From Streptomyces sp. NWU339 (GTDB lineage Bacteria > Actinomycetota > Actinomycetes > Streptomycetales > Streptomycetaceae): DNA of 64,000 bases. Position numbers and translations under genes: made by a program. Every line of letters starts with the position of its first letter. Positions within the stretch are counted from its first letter, which is position 1. Location of the stretch: contig NZ_QFRK01000017.1 of the NCBI RefSeq assembly GCF_003143855.1, positions 110,825 to 174,824 on the forward strand, in the 5' to 3' direction. A model generated the notes under the pieces. The model had not been told where the DNA came from. It saw nothing but the letters and a program-made list of their open reading frames with translations, and did no database searches. Positions 18,474 to 27,828 of the stretch are shown piece after piece.

Positions 18474-19406
18474 TCAGCCTCCGTGGGGGTGACGCCGCGG
18501 GGGGTACGGCGGCGGCGGGGCGTACGGGTGCCGCGGGCCGGGCGCGTACGGGTTGCCGCCCGGCGCGGGCGGGTGCGGGTGGCGGTAGGGGTTCCCCTGG
18601 GGCGGTACGTGCGGCAGCCCGGCCGGCGGCGGCGGCATCGGCGGGGTGGTGCCGGGGGCGGGCGGAAGGCCTGCCGGATGGGTGCCGAGCCGGATGCCGT
18701 AGCGCCGCCTGAGCCGGCTCGTCTCCAGCAGCGCGATGGCCGTGACGGTGACCGGGGCGCCCAGGATGAAGACGACGCCCATGGTGAGGCTGAGCCCGTG
18801 CAGATCACCGGTGACCAGGTCGGGGACGGCCATCAGCCAGCTGGTGACGGTGGCGAGCAGGGCCGGCAGCGAACGGTGCACGGCGGCCGTGCCGAAGAAG
18901 TTGCCGGAGACCCGCACGGCTCCCCAGACCACGAAGACGACCATCCACAGCAGCACCCCGGCGGTGACCAGGGACAGCAGCACGCCCCCCGACGTGCCCG
19001 ACCTCTGCGTCAGCAGGACCAGCGCCATCACGCAGCCGATGAACAGCAGGAGCAGCTTGAGGGAGTTGAGCAGCGGGGCCCGCAACTGCCGTACGGTACC
19101 GGTGCGCCGCCAGACGAGGAGCATCACGCCGACCGTGAGCGGGGTGAGGACCAGCAGGACCGCGGAGGCGGTCATCGTGTTCTCCAGCAGCTCCGTGAAG
19201 TCGAAACCGCCCTGGACGAAGGTGTAGACACCGAGCGACGCGACCACCCCGGCGACGACCCGCATGCGTTTGAGCCGCTCGATGGACGGATCGAGCGAGT
19301 CCGGTATCCACGCGGGGTGGAACAGCACCCGGGCGATCTTGTGGGGCTTCAGGAAGGACCCGGCCGTCAGCCCGCCGCCCGTCCAACTACCGCTTGTCCG
19401 TGCCAC
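18474..19406 (-). CDS. Membrane protein with a proline-rich cytoplasmic tail, function unknown
   Basis: A 310-residue protein with six or so hydrophobic segments between residues 55 and 240, for example TASAVLLVLTPLTVGVMLLV and SLKLLLLFIGCVMALVLL. The last 75 residues are rich in Pro, Gly, His and Tyr (runs such as PPMPPPPAGLPHVPPQ), as often seen in Streptomyces membrane proteins. The GTG at 19406 is the only start that covers the N-terminal conserved-looking FLKPHKIARVLFHPAWIPDS. It lies between the convergent FtsX permease gene and pgi. I do not recognise a function. Confidence 0.85.
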   Translation of the reverse strand: MARTSGSWTGGGLTAGSFLKPHKIARVLFHPAWIPDSLDPSIERLKRMRVVAGVVASLGVYTFVQGGFDFTELLENTMTASAVLLVLTPLTVGVMLLVWRRTGTVRQLRAPLLNSLKLLLLFIGCVMALVLLTQRSGTSGGVLLSLVTAGVLLWMVVFVVWGAVRVSGNFFGTAAVHRSLPALLATVTSWLMAVPDLVTGDLHGLSLTMGVVFILGAPVTVTAIALLETSRLRRRYGIRLGTHPAGLPPAPGTTPPMPPPPAGLPHVPPQGNPYRHPHPPAPGGNPYAPGPRHPYAPPPPYPPRRHPHGG

Positions 19407-19455
19407 TTCGTGTTCCCCCGCGAGTACCCGCCTGCATGATCGCCGGGGATTCTAC

Positions 19456-19488
19456 GGGAAGCGGACGGCGCCCTGCCGTCCGCTTCCC
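19456..19488 (-). terminator. pgi terminator
   Basis: GGGAAGCGGACGGC at 19456-19469 pairs perfectly with 19475-19488 around a five-base loop, ten bases after the pgi stop codon. A 14-bp stem without T tract is a typical Streptomyces terminator. Confidence 0.85.
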
Positions 19489-19497
19489 GCACCGCGC

Positions 19498-21153
19498 TCA
19501 CCGCCGTCCGCGCAGCTCCCGGTAGGTGGCGACCAAGGCCTGGGTGGAGGCATCCAGGCCCGGCACGTCGGCGCCCTCGGTGAGCGCGGGCTCGACGCGC
19601 TTGGCGAGCACCTTGCCCAGCTCGACGCCCCACTGGTCGAAGGAGTCGATGTTCCAGATCGCGCCCTGCACGAACACCTTGTGCTCGTAGAGGGCGACGA
19701 GCTGACCGAGGACGGACGGCGTCAGCTCACGCGCGAGGATGGTGGTCGTGGGGTGGTCGCCCTTGAAGGTCTTGTGCGGCACCAGTTCCTCGGGCACGCC
19801 CTCGCTCCGCACCTCGTCCGGGGTCTTGCCGAACGCCAGGGCCTGCGTCTGGGCGAAGAAGTTGGCCATCAGCAGGTCGTGCTGCGCCTTCAGGTCGTCG
19901 CTCAGCTCGGCGACCGGCTCGGCGAAGCCGATGAAGTCCGCCGGGATCAGCTTCGTGCCCTGGTGGATCAGCTGGTAGTAGGCGTGCTGCCCGTTGGTGC
20001 CGGGCGTGCCCCAGACGACGGGGCCGGTCTGCCACTGGACCTCGTGCCCGTCCCGGTCGACGTACTTGCCGTTGGACTCCATGTCGAGCTGCTGGAGGTA
20101 GGCGGTGAACTTCGACAGGTAGTGCGAGTACGGCAGCACCGCGTGCGACTGGGCACCCAGGAAGTTGCCGTACCAGACCCCCAACAGGCCCAGCAGGAGG
20201 GGCACGTTGGACTCCGCGGGAGCCGTCCGGAAGTGCTCGTCGACGAGCCGGAACCCGTCGAGCATCTCCCGGAAGCGGTCCGGTCCGATGGCGATCATCA
20301 GGGACAGGCCGATCGCCGAGTCGTACGAGTAGCGCCCGCCGACCCAGTCCCAGAACTCGAACATGTTGGCCGTGTCGATGCCGAAGTCGGCGACCTTCTC
20401 CGCGTTCGTCGACAGGGCGACGAAGTGCTTGGCGACGGCGGCCTCGTCCCCGCCCAGCGCGTTCAGCAGCCAGGTCCGGGCGGAGGTGGCGTTGGTGACC
20501 GTCTCGATGGTGGTGAAGGTCTTGGACGCGATGATGAACAGCGTCTCGGCCGGGTCCAGGTCGCGGGTGGCCTCGTGCAGGTCGGCGCCGTCCACGTTGG
20601 ACACGAAGCGGACCGTGAGGTCGCGGTCGGTGTAGGCGCGCAGCGCCTCGTACGCCATCGCGGGGCCGAGGTCCGAGCCGCCGATGCCGATGTTGACCAC
20701 GGTGCGGATGCGCTTGCCGGTGTGTCCGGTCCACTCCCCGGAGCGGACCCGGTCCGCGAAGTCGGCCATCTTGTCGAGGACCTCGTGCACACCCGGTACG
20801 ACGTTCTCCCCGTCGACCTCTATCACCGCGTCCCGCGGCGCCCGGAGCGCGGTGTGCAGCACGGCCCGGTCCTCGGTGGTGTTGATCCGCTCACCGCGGA
20901 ACATGGCGTCGCGCAGTCCGAACACATCGGTGGCCGAGGCCAGTTCGCGCAACAGCCGGAGGGTCTCGTCGGTGACGAGGTGTTTGGAGTAATCGATGTA
21001 CAGGTCACCGACCCGGAGGGTGTACGCGGTGCCGCGGTCGGGACCGGCGGCGAACACCTCGCGCAACCGCACGTCCCCGAGCTGCTCCCGGTGCTTGGCC
21101 AGTGCGGTCCACTCGGGGGTCTGGTCGAGCCTGGTACGGCCGTCTGCGTTCAT
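19498..21153 (-). CDS. pgi: Glucose-6-phosphate isomerase
   Basis: Interconverts glucose 6-phosphate and fructose 6-phosphate, linking the pentose phosphate genes at the left of the window to glycolysis. The 551-residue protein is of normal length. The family signatures VNIGIGGSDLGPAMAYEAL (about 148) and GVELGKVLAKRVEP near the C-terminus are present, as is the catalytic GTNGQHAYYQLIHQG region. The ATG at 21153 is chosen because the protein then begins MNADGRTRLDQTPEW, just ahead of the conserved core; the frame continues further upstream without family similarity. Confidence 0.96.
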   Translation of the reverse strand: MNADGRTRLDQTPEWTALAKHREQLGDVRLREVFAAGPDRGTAYTLRVGDLYIDYSKHLVTDETLRLLRELASATDVFGLRDAMFRGERINTTEDRAVLHTALRAPRDAVIEVDGENVVPGVHEVLDKMADFADRVRSGEWTGHTGKRIRTVVNIGIGGSDLGPAMAYEALRAYTDRDLTVRFVSNVDGADLHEATRDLDPAETLFIIASKTFTTIETVTNATSARTWLLNALGGDEAAVAKHFVALSTNAEKVADFGIDTANMFEFWDWVGGRYSYDSAIGLSLMIAIGPDRFREMLDGFRLVDEHFRTAPAESNVPLLLGLLGVWYGNFLGAQSHAVLPYSHYLSKFTAYLQQLDMESNGKYVDRDGHEVQWQTGPVVWGTPGTNGQHAYYQLIHQGTKLIPADFIGFAEPVAELSDDLKAQHDLLMANFFAQTQALAFGKTPDEVRSEGVPEELVPHKTFKGDHPTTTILARELTPSVLGQLVALYEHKVFVQGAIWNIDSFDQWGVELGKVLAKRVEPALTEGADVPGLDASTQALVATYRELRGRR

Positions 21154-21241
21154 CTCGGACTCAGCCTTCTTCCTTGCTGCCTGTGCTGCGTATCCGCCCC
21201 GCTGCCGGTTCCAACCTAATGGAGCAGCGGTGGACGTGACC

Positions 21242-21269
21242 TGTCGTGCCGCCGTCGTGGGGCACGACA
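21242..21269 (-). terminator. Hairpin between rbpA and pgi
   Basis: TGTCGTGCC at 21242-21250 pairs with 21261-21269 around a ten-base loop. It lies about 140 bases after the rbpA stop and 90 before the pgi start, so it could end rbpA transcription or sit in the pgi leader. Confidence 0.5.
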
Positions 21270-21386
21270 ACAGATACGGCCGTCCGGCCTCCGGGTATCA
21301 GCACGGCGACGGGCGGGACGGCGGGCGGGGGTGCGGGCAGGAGGAAGAAGCCGGCCGTGAACGGCGCGACCGACCGTCGGTGCGAC

Positions 21387-21402
21387 TGCGGTGACTACCG
21401 CA
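21387..21402 (-). terminator. Short hairpin directly after rbpA
   Basis: TGCGGT-GACT-ACCGCA forms a 6-bp stem with a tetraloop four bases after the rbpA stop codon. It is a weak candidate terminator or 3'-end stabiliser; the larger hairpin downstream may complete termination. Confidence 0.45.
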
Positions 21403-21406
21403 ACTG

Positions 21407-21742
21407 TCAGATCTCGCCCCGCAGTTTGGCGAGCGCCTCGGCGAGGATCGCCTCGCCGTCCGCGTCGCTGCGCCGCTCGCGCACATAGGCGAGGTGCGTC
21501 TTGTACGGCTCGGTGCGGGGCGGGTCCGGGGGGTTCTCACGGTCCTGACCGGCCGGAAAGCCACAGCGGGGGCAGTCCCAGGTATCGGGCACCTGCGCGT
21601 CGCTCGCGAAGCTCGGCTGGGTCTCGTGCCCGTTGGAGCACCAGAAGGAGATGCGCAGCCGCGGCGCGGACTCGCCGCGCTCGGCCTCGCCCATCGGCCC
21701 CGCCCCGACCCGGCTTCCCCGGATCGCGTTGCCACTTGCCAC
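21407..21742 (-). CDS. rbpA: RNA polymerase-binding protein RbpA
   Basis: RbpA binds the principal sigma factor and RNA polymerase of actinobacteria and stabilises the open promoter complex. The 111-residue protein has the expected zinc-ribbon-like core, FWCSNGHETQPSFA and WDCPRCGFPAG, with Cys and His positions of the family, and the C-terminal sigma-interaction helix (YKTHLAYVRERRSDADGEA). The GTG at 21742 has GGGAG eight bases upstream. Between it and secG lies a 220-base region with a long inverted repeat. Its place between secG and pgi matches known Streptomyces order. Confidence 0.96.
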   Translation of the reverse strand: MASGNAIRGSRVGAGPMGEAERGESAPRLRISFWCSNGHETQPSFASDAQVPDTWDCPRCGFPAGQDRENPPDPPRTEPYKTHLAYVRERRSDADGEAILAEALAKLRGEI

Positions 21743-21812
21743 GGTCGTAACTCCCTGCGTGATGGTGCGGCGAAACGAGTCGGCGTTCCGCTTCGCTGCG
21801 AGCGCCTCAGTC

Positions 21813-21924
21813 TACGTAAGGCCCAACGCGCGTCCAGTCATTGGAGTTACCGCTCCCCCATCCAGACGCAAGCCCCATGATAGGCCGCGCTGTGCTGCGC
21901 GTACCGGACATGGGGCCTTACGTA
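21813..21924. repeat. 12-bp inverted repeat enclosing 88 bases, upstream of rbpA
   Basis: TACGTAAGGCCC at 21813-21824 is perfectly complementary to GGGCCTTACGTA at 21913-21924. The pair lies in the rbpA leader or promoter region and after the secG stop. In RNA it would close an 88-base loop; I see no ORF inside it. It could be part of a leader RNA, a small RNA, or the secG 3' end. Confidence 0.55.
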
Positions 21925-21963
21925 TGGAATGCGTACCCGATGCGTACGGATTGTTCTCCCGGG

Positions 21964-22200
21964 TCAGCTGTTCGTCTTCATCATGATGCCCAGCACGATG
22001 ATGCACGCGACCCAGAGCAGACCCACCACGAGGGTGATCCGGTCGAGGTTGCGCTCGGCGACCGAGGAGCCGCCGACGGAGGACTGCATGCCGCCACCGA
22101 ACATGTCGGAGAGGCCGCCGCCCTTTCCCTTGTGCATCAGCACCAGCAGCATCAGCAACAGGCTGAAGACGATCAGGGCGATCGAGAACCCCAGAACCAC
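21964..22200 (-). CDS. secG: Preprotein translocase subunit SecG
   Basis: SecG is a small subunit of the SecYEG channel that aids protein export through the cytoplasmic membrane. With the GTG at 22200 it has 78 residues: a first membrane helix (VLGFSIALIVFSLLLMLLVL), the conserved loop HKGKGGGLSDMFGGG, and a second helix (LVVGLLWVACIIVLGIMM). Longer frames to 22266 include the tpiA terminator and are unlikely. The ribosome site is weak (GGAAG, 11 bases away). It stands between rbpA and tpiA, as in other Streptomyces. Confidence 0.94.
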   Translation of the reverse strand: MVLGFSIALIVFSLLLMLLVLMHKGKGGGLSDMFGGGMQSSVGGSSVAERNLDRITLVVGLLWVACIIVLGIMMKTNS

Positions 22201-22235
22201 GGCTGGACCAACTTCCTCGGATTCGGATGGACGAC

Positions 22236-22264
22236 GCGGGGTCCAGTACAGGACTGGACCCCGC
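22236..22264 (-). terminator. tpiA terminator
   Basis: GCGGGGTCCAGT at 22236-22247 pairs perfectly with 22253-22264 around the loop ACAGG. The 12-bp stem lies 43 bases after the tpiA stop codon and 36 before the secG start. Confidence 0.85.
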
Positions 22265-22307
22265 AAGGGTACGACGGATCGCCGCTAGCGCATACTCACT
22301 GCCCGGC

Positions 22308-23096
22308 TCACTGGTCGCGGAACCGGACGATCTTGACGAACTCGTCCGCGTCCAGCGAGGCACCGCCGACCAGGGCGCCGTCGATGTCGGCCTGCGCCAT
22401 GATCTCGGCGACGTTGCCGGACTTGACCGAGCCGCCGTACTGGATGCGGACCTGGTCGGCGACGTCCTGCGAGTACAGCTCGGCGAGCTTGCCGCGGATG
22501 GCGGCGCAGACCTCCTGGGCGTCCCCGGCGCCGCAGACCTTGCCGGTTCCGATGGCCCAGACGGGCTCGTAGGCGATCACGACGGACTCGGCCTGCTCGG
22601 CGGGGAGGTCCTTCAGACCGCCCTCGACCTGGGCGAGGGTGTGGGCGACGTGGTTGCCGGCCTCGCGGACGGACAGTTCCTCGCCGACGCACAGGATCGG
22701 GGTGATGCCGTGCTTGAACGCGGCCTTGACCTTGGCGTTCACCAGTTCGTCGGTCTCGCCGTGGTACTGCCTGCGCTCGGAGTGCCCGACCGCCACGTAC
22801 GTGCACTTCAGCTTGGACAGCATCGGGCCGGAGATCTCGCCGGTGTAGGCGCCGCCGTCGTGCGCCGAGATGTCCTGGGCGCCGTACTTGATCTTCAGCT
22901 TGTCGCCGTCGACGAGGGTCTGGACGGAGCGCAGGTCGGTGAAGGGCGGCAGGACGGCGACCTCGACGGCCTCGTAGTCCGTGTCGGCCAGGGCGAAGGC
23001 GAGCTTCTGGACGTGGGCGATGGCCTCGAGGTGGTTGAGGTTCATCTTCCAGTTGCCCGCCATCAGCGGCGTGCGGCCTTTTTCAGCAGCGGTCAT
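22308..23096 (-). CDS. tpiA: Triosephosphate isomerase
   Basis: Interconverts dihydroxyacetone phosphate and glyceraldehyde 3-phosphate. The 262-residue TIM barrel carries the substrate-binding AGNWKMN at residue 14, the catalytic His in VAVGHSERRQ and the catalytic Glu in AYEPVWAIGTGK, followed by the phosphate-gripping loop. Its ATG is only six bases after the pgk stop codon, so the two are cotranscribed and probably coupled. A strong hairpin follows. Confidence 0.97.
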   Translation of the reverse strand: MTAAEKGRTPLMAGNWKMNLNHLEAIAHVQKLAFALADTDYEAVEVAVLPPFTDLRSVQTLVDGDKLKIKYGAQDISAHDGGAYTGEISGPMLSKLKCTYVAVGHSERRQYHGETDELVNAKVKAAFKHGITPILCVGEELSVREAGNHVAHTLAQVEGGLKDLPAEQAESVVIAYEPVWAIGTGKVCGAGDAQEVCAAIRGKLAELYSQDVADQVRIQYGGSVKSGNVAEIMAQADIDGALVGGASLDADEFVKIVRFRDQ

Positions 23097-23102
23097 TGAG
23101 GG

Positions 23103-24314
23103 TCAGTCCTCCAGTGCGGCGAGGCCGGGGAGCGTCTTGCCCTCGAGGTATTCGAGGGAGGCGCCGCCTCCGGTCGAGATGTGGCCGAATGCCTTTTCGT
23201 CGAAGCCCAGGATGCGTACGGCCGCGGCGGAGTCGCCGCCGCCGACCACGGTGAAGCCCGGGGAGTCGAGAAGGGCCTGGGCGACCGCCTTGGTGCCCTC
23301 GGCGTAGTCGGGGTGCTCGAAGACGCCCATGGGGCCGTTCCAGAAGACGGTGGCCGCGTCGGCGAGCTTCGAGGCGTACAGGGTGCGGGTCTCGGGGCCG
23401 ATGTCCAGGCCCTCCTGGTCGGCCGGGATGGCGTCCGCGGCGACGGTGGTGGGGTGGGCCGGCGCCTTGGTCTTCAGGTCCGGGAACTCCCCGGCGACCA
23501 GCGTGTCGACCGGCAGGACCAGCTCGACGCCGGTCTTCTCGGCGCGCTCCAGGTACTCCCGGACGGCCGGGATCTGGTCCTCCTGCAGCAGCGACTTGCC
23601 GATCTCGTGGCCCTTGGCCTTGAGGAAGGTGTACGCCATGCCGCCGCCGATGAGGATGCGGTCGGCCTTGCCGAGCAGTTCGTCGATGACGGCGAGCTTG
23701 TCGGAGACCTTGGCACCGCCGAGGGCCACCACGTAGGGCCGCTCGACCTCGTCGGTGAGCTTCTTCAGGACGCCGACCTCGGTGGCGATGAGGAAGCCCG
23801 CGGCGTGCGGCAGGCGCGCCGGGAGGTCGTACACGGACGCGTGCTTGCGGTGCACCGCGCCGAAGCCGTCGCCCACGTAGAGGTCGGCGAGCGCGGCGAG
23901 CCGGTCGGCGAAGGCCCCGCGCTCGGCGTCGTCCTTGGCGGTCTCGCCGGCGTTGAAGCGCAGGTTCTCGAGGACCGCGACCTGTCCGTCGGCGAGGCCC
24001 GCGACGGTGGCGGTGGCGGAGTCGCCGACCGTGTCCGTCGCGAACGCCACGTCGGCGCCGAGGAGCTCACCGAGGCGCGCGGCGGCCGGGGCGAGCGAGA
24101 AGGCGGGATCCGGGGCGCCCTTGGGGCGGCCCAGGTGCGAGGCGACGACCACGCGGGCGCCCGCGTCGGCGAGTGCCTCGACGGTGGGCAGCACGGCGCG
24201 GATGCGGCCGTCGTCGGTGATGGTGGTGCCGTCCAGCGGCACGTTGAGGTCGGCGCGGACGAAGACCCGCCTGCCCGCGACCCCTTCGGAGAGGAGTTCG
24301 TCGATCGTCTTCAT
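23103..24314 (-). CDS. pgk: Phosphoglycerate kinase
   Basis: Transfers the phosphate of 1,3-bisphosphoglycerate to ADP in glycolysis. The 403-residue protein shows RVFVRADLNVPLDG at the N-terminus, the substrate site SHLGRPKGAPDP, the hinge region and the ATP-site motif VGGGDSAAAVRILG near the C-terminus. The ATG at 24314 follows AGGAG with eight bases spacing; the frame extends upstream through the intercistronic hairpin but that part has no family similarity. It is second in gap-pgk-tpiA. Confidence 0.97.
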   Translation of the reverse strand: MKTIDELLSEGVAGRRVFVRADLNVPLDGTTITDDGRIRAVLPTVEALADAGARVVVASHLGRPKGAPDPAFSLAPAAARLGELLGADVAFATDTVGDSATATVAGLADGQVAVLENLRFNAGETAKDDAERGAFADRLAALADLYVGDGFGAVHRKHASVYDLPARLPHAAGFLIATEVGVLKKLTDEVERPYVVALGGAKVSDKLAVIDELLGKADRILIGGGMAYTFLKAKGHEIGKSLLQEDQIPAVREYLERAEKTGVELVLPVDTLVAGEFPDLKTKAPAHPTTVAADAIPADQEGLDIGPETRTLYASKLADAATVFWNGPMGVFEHPDYAEGTKAVAQALLDSPGFTVVGGGDSAAAVRILGFDEKAFGHISTGGGASLEYLEGKTLPGLAALED

Positions 24315-24394
24315 GAGGGGACTCCTGGAAGAGAGCTTGTGTTCGCTCGTGATCGCTCGTGTTCGGAAGAGGTCGACCCCTCCGATACGTGCGT

Positions 24395-24434
24395 CAGGGC
24401 TCGGACAGCGCTGTGGCGCGCCGGCCGAGCCCTG
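24395..24434 (-). terminator. Intercistronic hairpin between gap and pgk
   Basis: CAGGGCTCGG at 24395-24404 pairs perfectly with 24425-24434. The 20-base loop contains a second palindrome, ACAGCGCTGT at 24405-24414. The structure starts 29 bases after the gap stop codon. It may partly terminate transcription or protect the 3' end of a gap-only mRNA, so that gap is made in larger amount than pgk and tpiA. Confidence 0.65.
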
Positions 24435-24462
24435 CACTCATATCAGGCGGTCTGCTCCACGA

Positions 24463-25470
<1,008 letters not shown>

Positions 25471-25777
25471 GAACCGATCTCCTCGTTGGTGCGCCGGCTC
25501 AAGTCGCCGGCGAGCTGTATGGGATGTCCCCGACCACCCCCGACCCTACCTCTCCGGGGCCCCGGCCGTGACATTGAGTCGACGCATACCCGGCACGACG
25601 CCCTTTACCCGTCAGTAGTGCACGGACCGCCCAGTCCGATGCGCCTCGTCGGACCCGCCACCGGGGGCCCCGCGGCCCCTTCCGGCTCGACCGGAAACCT
25701 CCGGGCCCCCTTGACGACCGCCGACCGGCCGTGCATATGTCCGGTGACCGGTCGGCCGATCGGTCGGGGGGAGGAGG
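25471..25777. promoter_or_regulatory. gap leader and promoter region, end of the whiA cluster
   Basis: A 7-bp hairpin (GCCGGC-TCAAGTC-GCCGGC with one more flanking pair, 25492-25512) lies in the gap leader, about 20 bases before the start codon. GGGGCC-CCGC-GGCCCC at 25664-25679 and the GACCGGTCGG-type repeat near 25747-25768 are candidate terminators for the minus-strand whiA cluster. No protein-coding gene is supported here and I see no clear gap promoter hexamers. Confidence 0.5.
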
Positions 25778-26767
25778 TCAGCCGACGAGGTTGTCGGCGA
25801 GCTCCTCGCCGATGTTGGCCTCCGTGCCCGGGATGCCGAGGTCGGCGGCGCGCTTGTCGGCCATGGCGAGCAGCCGGCGGATCCGCCCGGCGACGGCGTC
25901 CTTGGTCAGCGGCGGGTCGGCGAGCGCGCCCAGTTCCTCCAGGGATGCCTGCTTGTGGTCCATGCGCAGCCGGCCGGCCGCGGCGAGGTGCTCCGGGACG
26001 TCGTCGGCGAGGATCTCCAGGGCGCGCTGCACCCGGGCACCGGCGGCGACGGCCGCGCGGGCCGAGCGGCGCAGGTTGGCGTCGTCGAAGTTGGCCAGCC
26101 GGTTCGCCGTGGCGCGCACCTCGCGGCGCATCCGGCGCTCCTCCCAGGCCAGCACCGAGTCGTGGGCGCCGAGCCGGGTGAGCAGGGCACCGATCGCGTC
26201 GCCGTCACGGACCACGACCCGGTCCACGCCGCGCACCTCGCGGGCCTTGGCCCCGATCGACAGCCGGCGGGCGGCGCCGACCAGGGCGAGCGCCGCCTCG
26301 GGGCCGGGGCAGGTCACCTCCAGGGAGGAGGAGCGGCCCGGCTCGGTGAGGGAGCCGTGCGCCAGGAAGGCCCCGCGCCAGGCCGCCTCGGCGTCGCAGG
26401 TGGCCCCCGAGACCACCTGCGGGGGCAGGCCGCGGATCGGGCGGCCCCGGCCGTCCACCAGACCGGTCTGGCGGGCCAGCTGGTCGCCGCCCGCGACCAC
26501 CCGGACGACGTAGCGCGAACCGCGGCGCAGCCCGCCCGGTGCCATCACGATCAGTTCGGAGCTGTGCCCGAAGATCTCCAGCACGTCCCGCTTGAGGCGG
26601 CGGGCGGCCATCGCCGTGTCCAGCTCCGCCTCGATCACGATGCGCCCGCTCACCAGGTGAAGGCCGCCGGCGAACCGCAGCATGGCGGAGACCTCCGCCT
26701 TCCTGCAGCAGGTCCGGGTGACGGGGAGCCGGGAAACCTCGTCCTTCACCGCTGCCGTCATCGCCAT
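25778..26767 (-). CDS. whiA: Sporulation regulator WhiA
   Basis: WhiA is a DNA-binding regulator that works with WhiB to stop aerial growth and begin sporulation septation in Streptomyces. The 329-residue protein has the N-terminal LAGLIDADG-like fold (CCRKAEVSAMLRFAGGLHL near 21-39, RDVLEIFGHSSEL) and the C-terminal helix-turn-helix (SLEELGALADPPLTKDAVAGRIRRLLAMADKRA, where only part is quoted as motif). Its start lies ten bases inside the yvcK gene. A single ATG at 26767 is used; the fourth codon region MAMTAAVKDEVSRL matches the family N-terminus. Confidence 0.96.
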   Translation of the reverse strand: MAMTAAVKDEVSRLPVTRTCCRKAEVSAMLRFAGGLHLVSGRIVIEAELDTAMAARRLKRDVLEIFGHSSELIVMAPGGLRRGSRYVVRVVAGGDQLARQTGLVDGRGRPIRGLPPQVVSGATCDAEAAWRGAFLAHGSLTEPGRSSSLEVTCPGPEAALALVGAARRLSIGAKAREVRGVDRVVVRDGDAIGALLTRLGAHDSVLAWEERRMRREVRATANRLANFDDANLRRSARAAVAAGARVQRALEILADDVPEHLAAAGRLRMDHKQASLEELGALADPPLTKDAVAGRIRRLLAMADKRAADLGIPGTEANIGEELADNLVG

Positions 26768-27828
26768 GGGCCGATCCTTCCATGCATCCGAAAAATACGG
26801 TCGTACGCGGCGGCCAGCAGCTCCGGGTCGTGCCTGGGGCTTCCGTCGGGCCGGGCCACCGGTGCCAGCTCGACCGCTGCGCCGCCGAACCCCTTCGCGG
26901 CCTCGGTCAGCACATCGCGGTCGGGTACGGCGGCCTCGTCGGCCAGCACCACGTCCAGGGCGAGTTTAGGGGCGTGTCGCCCCAAAACCTCCAAATGACG
27001 CTGCGGGGAGAAGCCCTCGGTTTCTCCGGGCTGCGGGGCGAGGTTCAGGGAGAGCACCCGGCGCGCCTTCGTCTCGACGAGCGCCTCCAGCAGTTCGGGC
27101 ACCAGGAGGTGCGGGATGACCGAGGAGAACCAGGAACCGGGGCCGAGCACCACCCAGTCGGCGTCGAGGACCGCCGCGACCGCCTCGGGGACGGCGGGCG
27201 GGTCGTTCGGCACGAGGTGCACGGACTGCACCTCGCCGGGGGTGAGGGCGACGGTCGCCTGGCCCCGGACGGTGTCCACGGCGTCCGGACGCTCGGGGTC
27301 GTGCCCCTTGACCAGCGCCTGGAGCTCCAGCGGCACGGCGGACATGGGCAGCACGCGCCCGTGCGCGCCGAGCAGCCGGCCGACCAGGTCCAGGGCCTGG
27401 ACGTGGTCGCCGAGCTGCTCCCACAGGGCGACGATCAGCAGGTTGCCGACCGCGTGCTCGTGCAGGTCGCCCTTGGACTGGAAGCGGTGCTGGATGACCC
27501 GGGCCCAGGTCTGGCCCCAGTCGTCGTCGCCGCACAGCGCGGCCAGCGCCTTGCGCAGATCGCCGGGCGGCAGCACGCCCAGTTCGTCGCGCAGCCGCCC
27601 GCTGGATCCGCCGTCGTCGGCCACGGTGACGACGGCGGTGAGGTCGCCGGTGATCCGGCGCAGCGCGGCGAGCGAGGCGGACAGTCCCATGCCGCCGCCG
27701 AGGGCCACCACCTTGGGCTGGGTGCCACGGCGTCGCGGCTTGGCCCCACGCGCCTCGACCGGCCGGCCGGGGCGACCTTCGGGCTGCGCCCGGCGCAGCC
27801 GGTGCAGCCGCGGAGTACGTGCTGTCAT
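26758..27828 (-). CDS. yvcK: YvcK/CofD-like protein (gluconeogenesis factor family)
   Basis: A cytosolic protein of the CofD-like superfamily. In Bacillus and mycobacteria YvcK/CuvA binds UDP-sugars and affects cell shape and growth on gluconeogenic carbon sources; its role in Streptomyces is less clear. The 356-residue protein shows the nucleotide-binding VVALGGGMGLSASLAALRR (about 40), VTVADDGGSSGRLRDELG and DWVVLGPGSWFSSVIPHLL. The first 35 residues are basic and Pro/Arg-rich, beyond the usual core. It overlaps rapZ by four bases and whiA by ten. Confidence 0.94.
   Translation of the reverse strand: MTARTPRLHRLRRAQPEGRPGRPVEARGAKPRRRGTQPKVVALGGGMGLSASLAALRRITGDLTAVVTVADDGGSSGRLRDELGVLPPGDLRKALAALCGDDDWGQTWARVIQHRFQSKGDLHEHAVGNLLIVALWEQLGDHVQALDLVGRLLGAHGRVLPMSAVPLELQALVKGHDPERPDAVDTVRGQATVALTPGEVQSVHLVPNDPPAVPEAVAAVLDADWVVLGPGSWFSSVIPHLLVPELLEALVETKARRVLSLNLAPQPGETEGFSPQRHLEVLGRHAPKLALDVVLADEAAVPDRDVLTEAAKGFGGAAVELAPVARPDGSPRHDPELLAAAYDRIFRMHGRIGPWR

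Noticed and set aside
19264..21219. Long plus-strand frame antisense to pgi
   Set aside because: No motifs, composition typical of an antisense shadow, and pgi on the other strand is certain.
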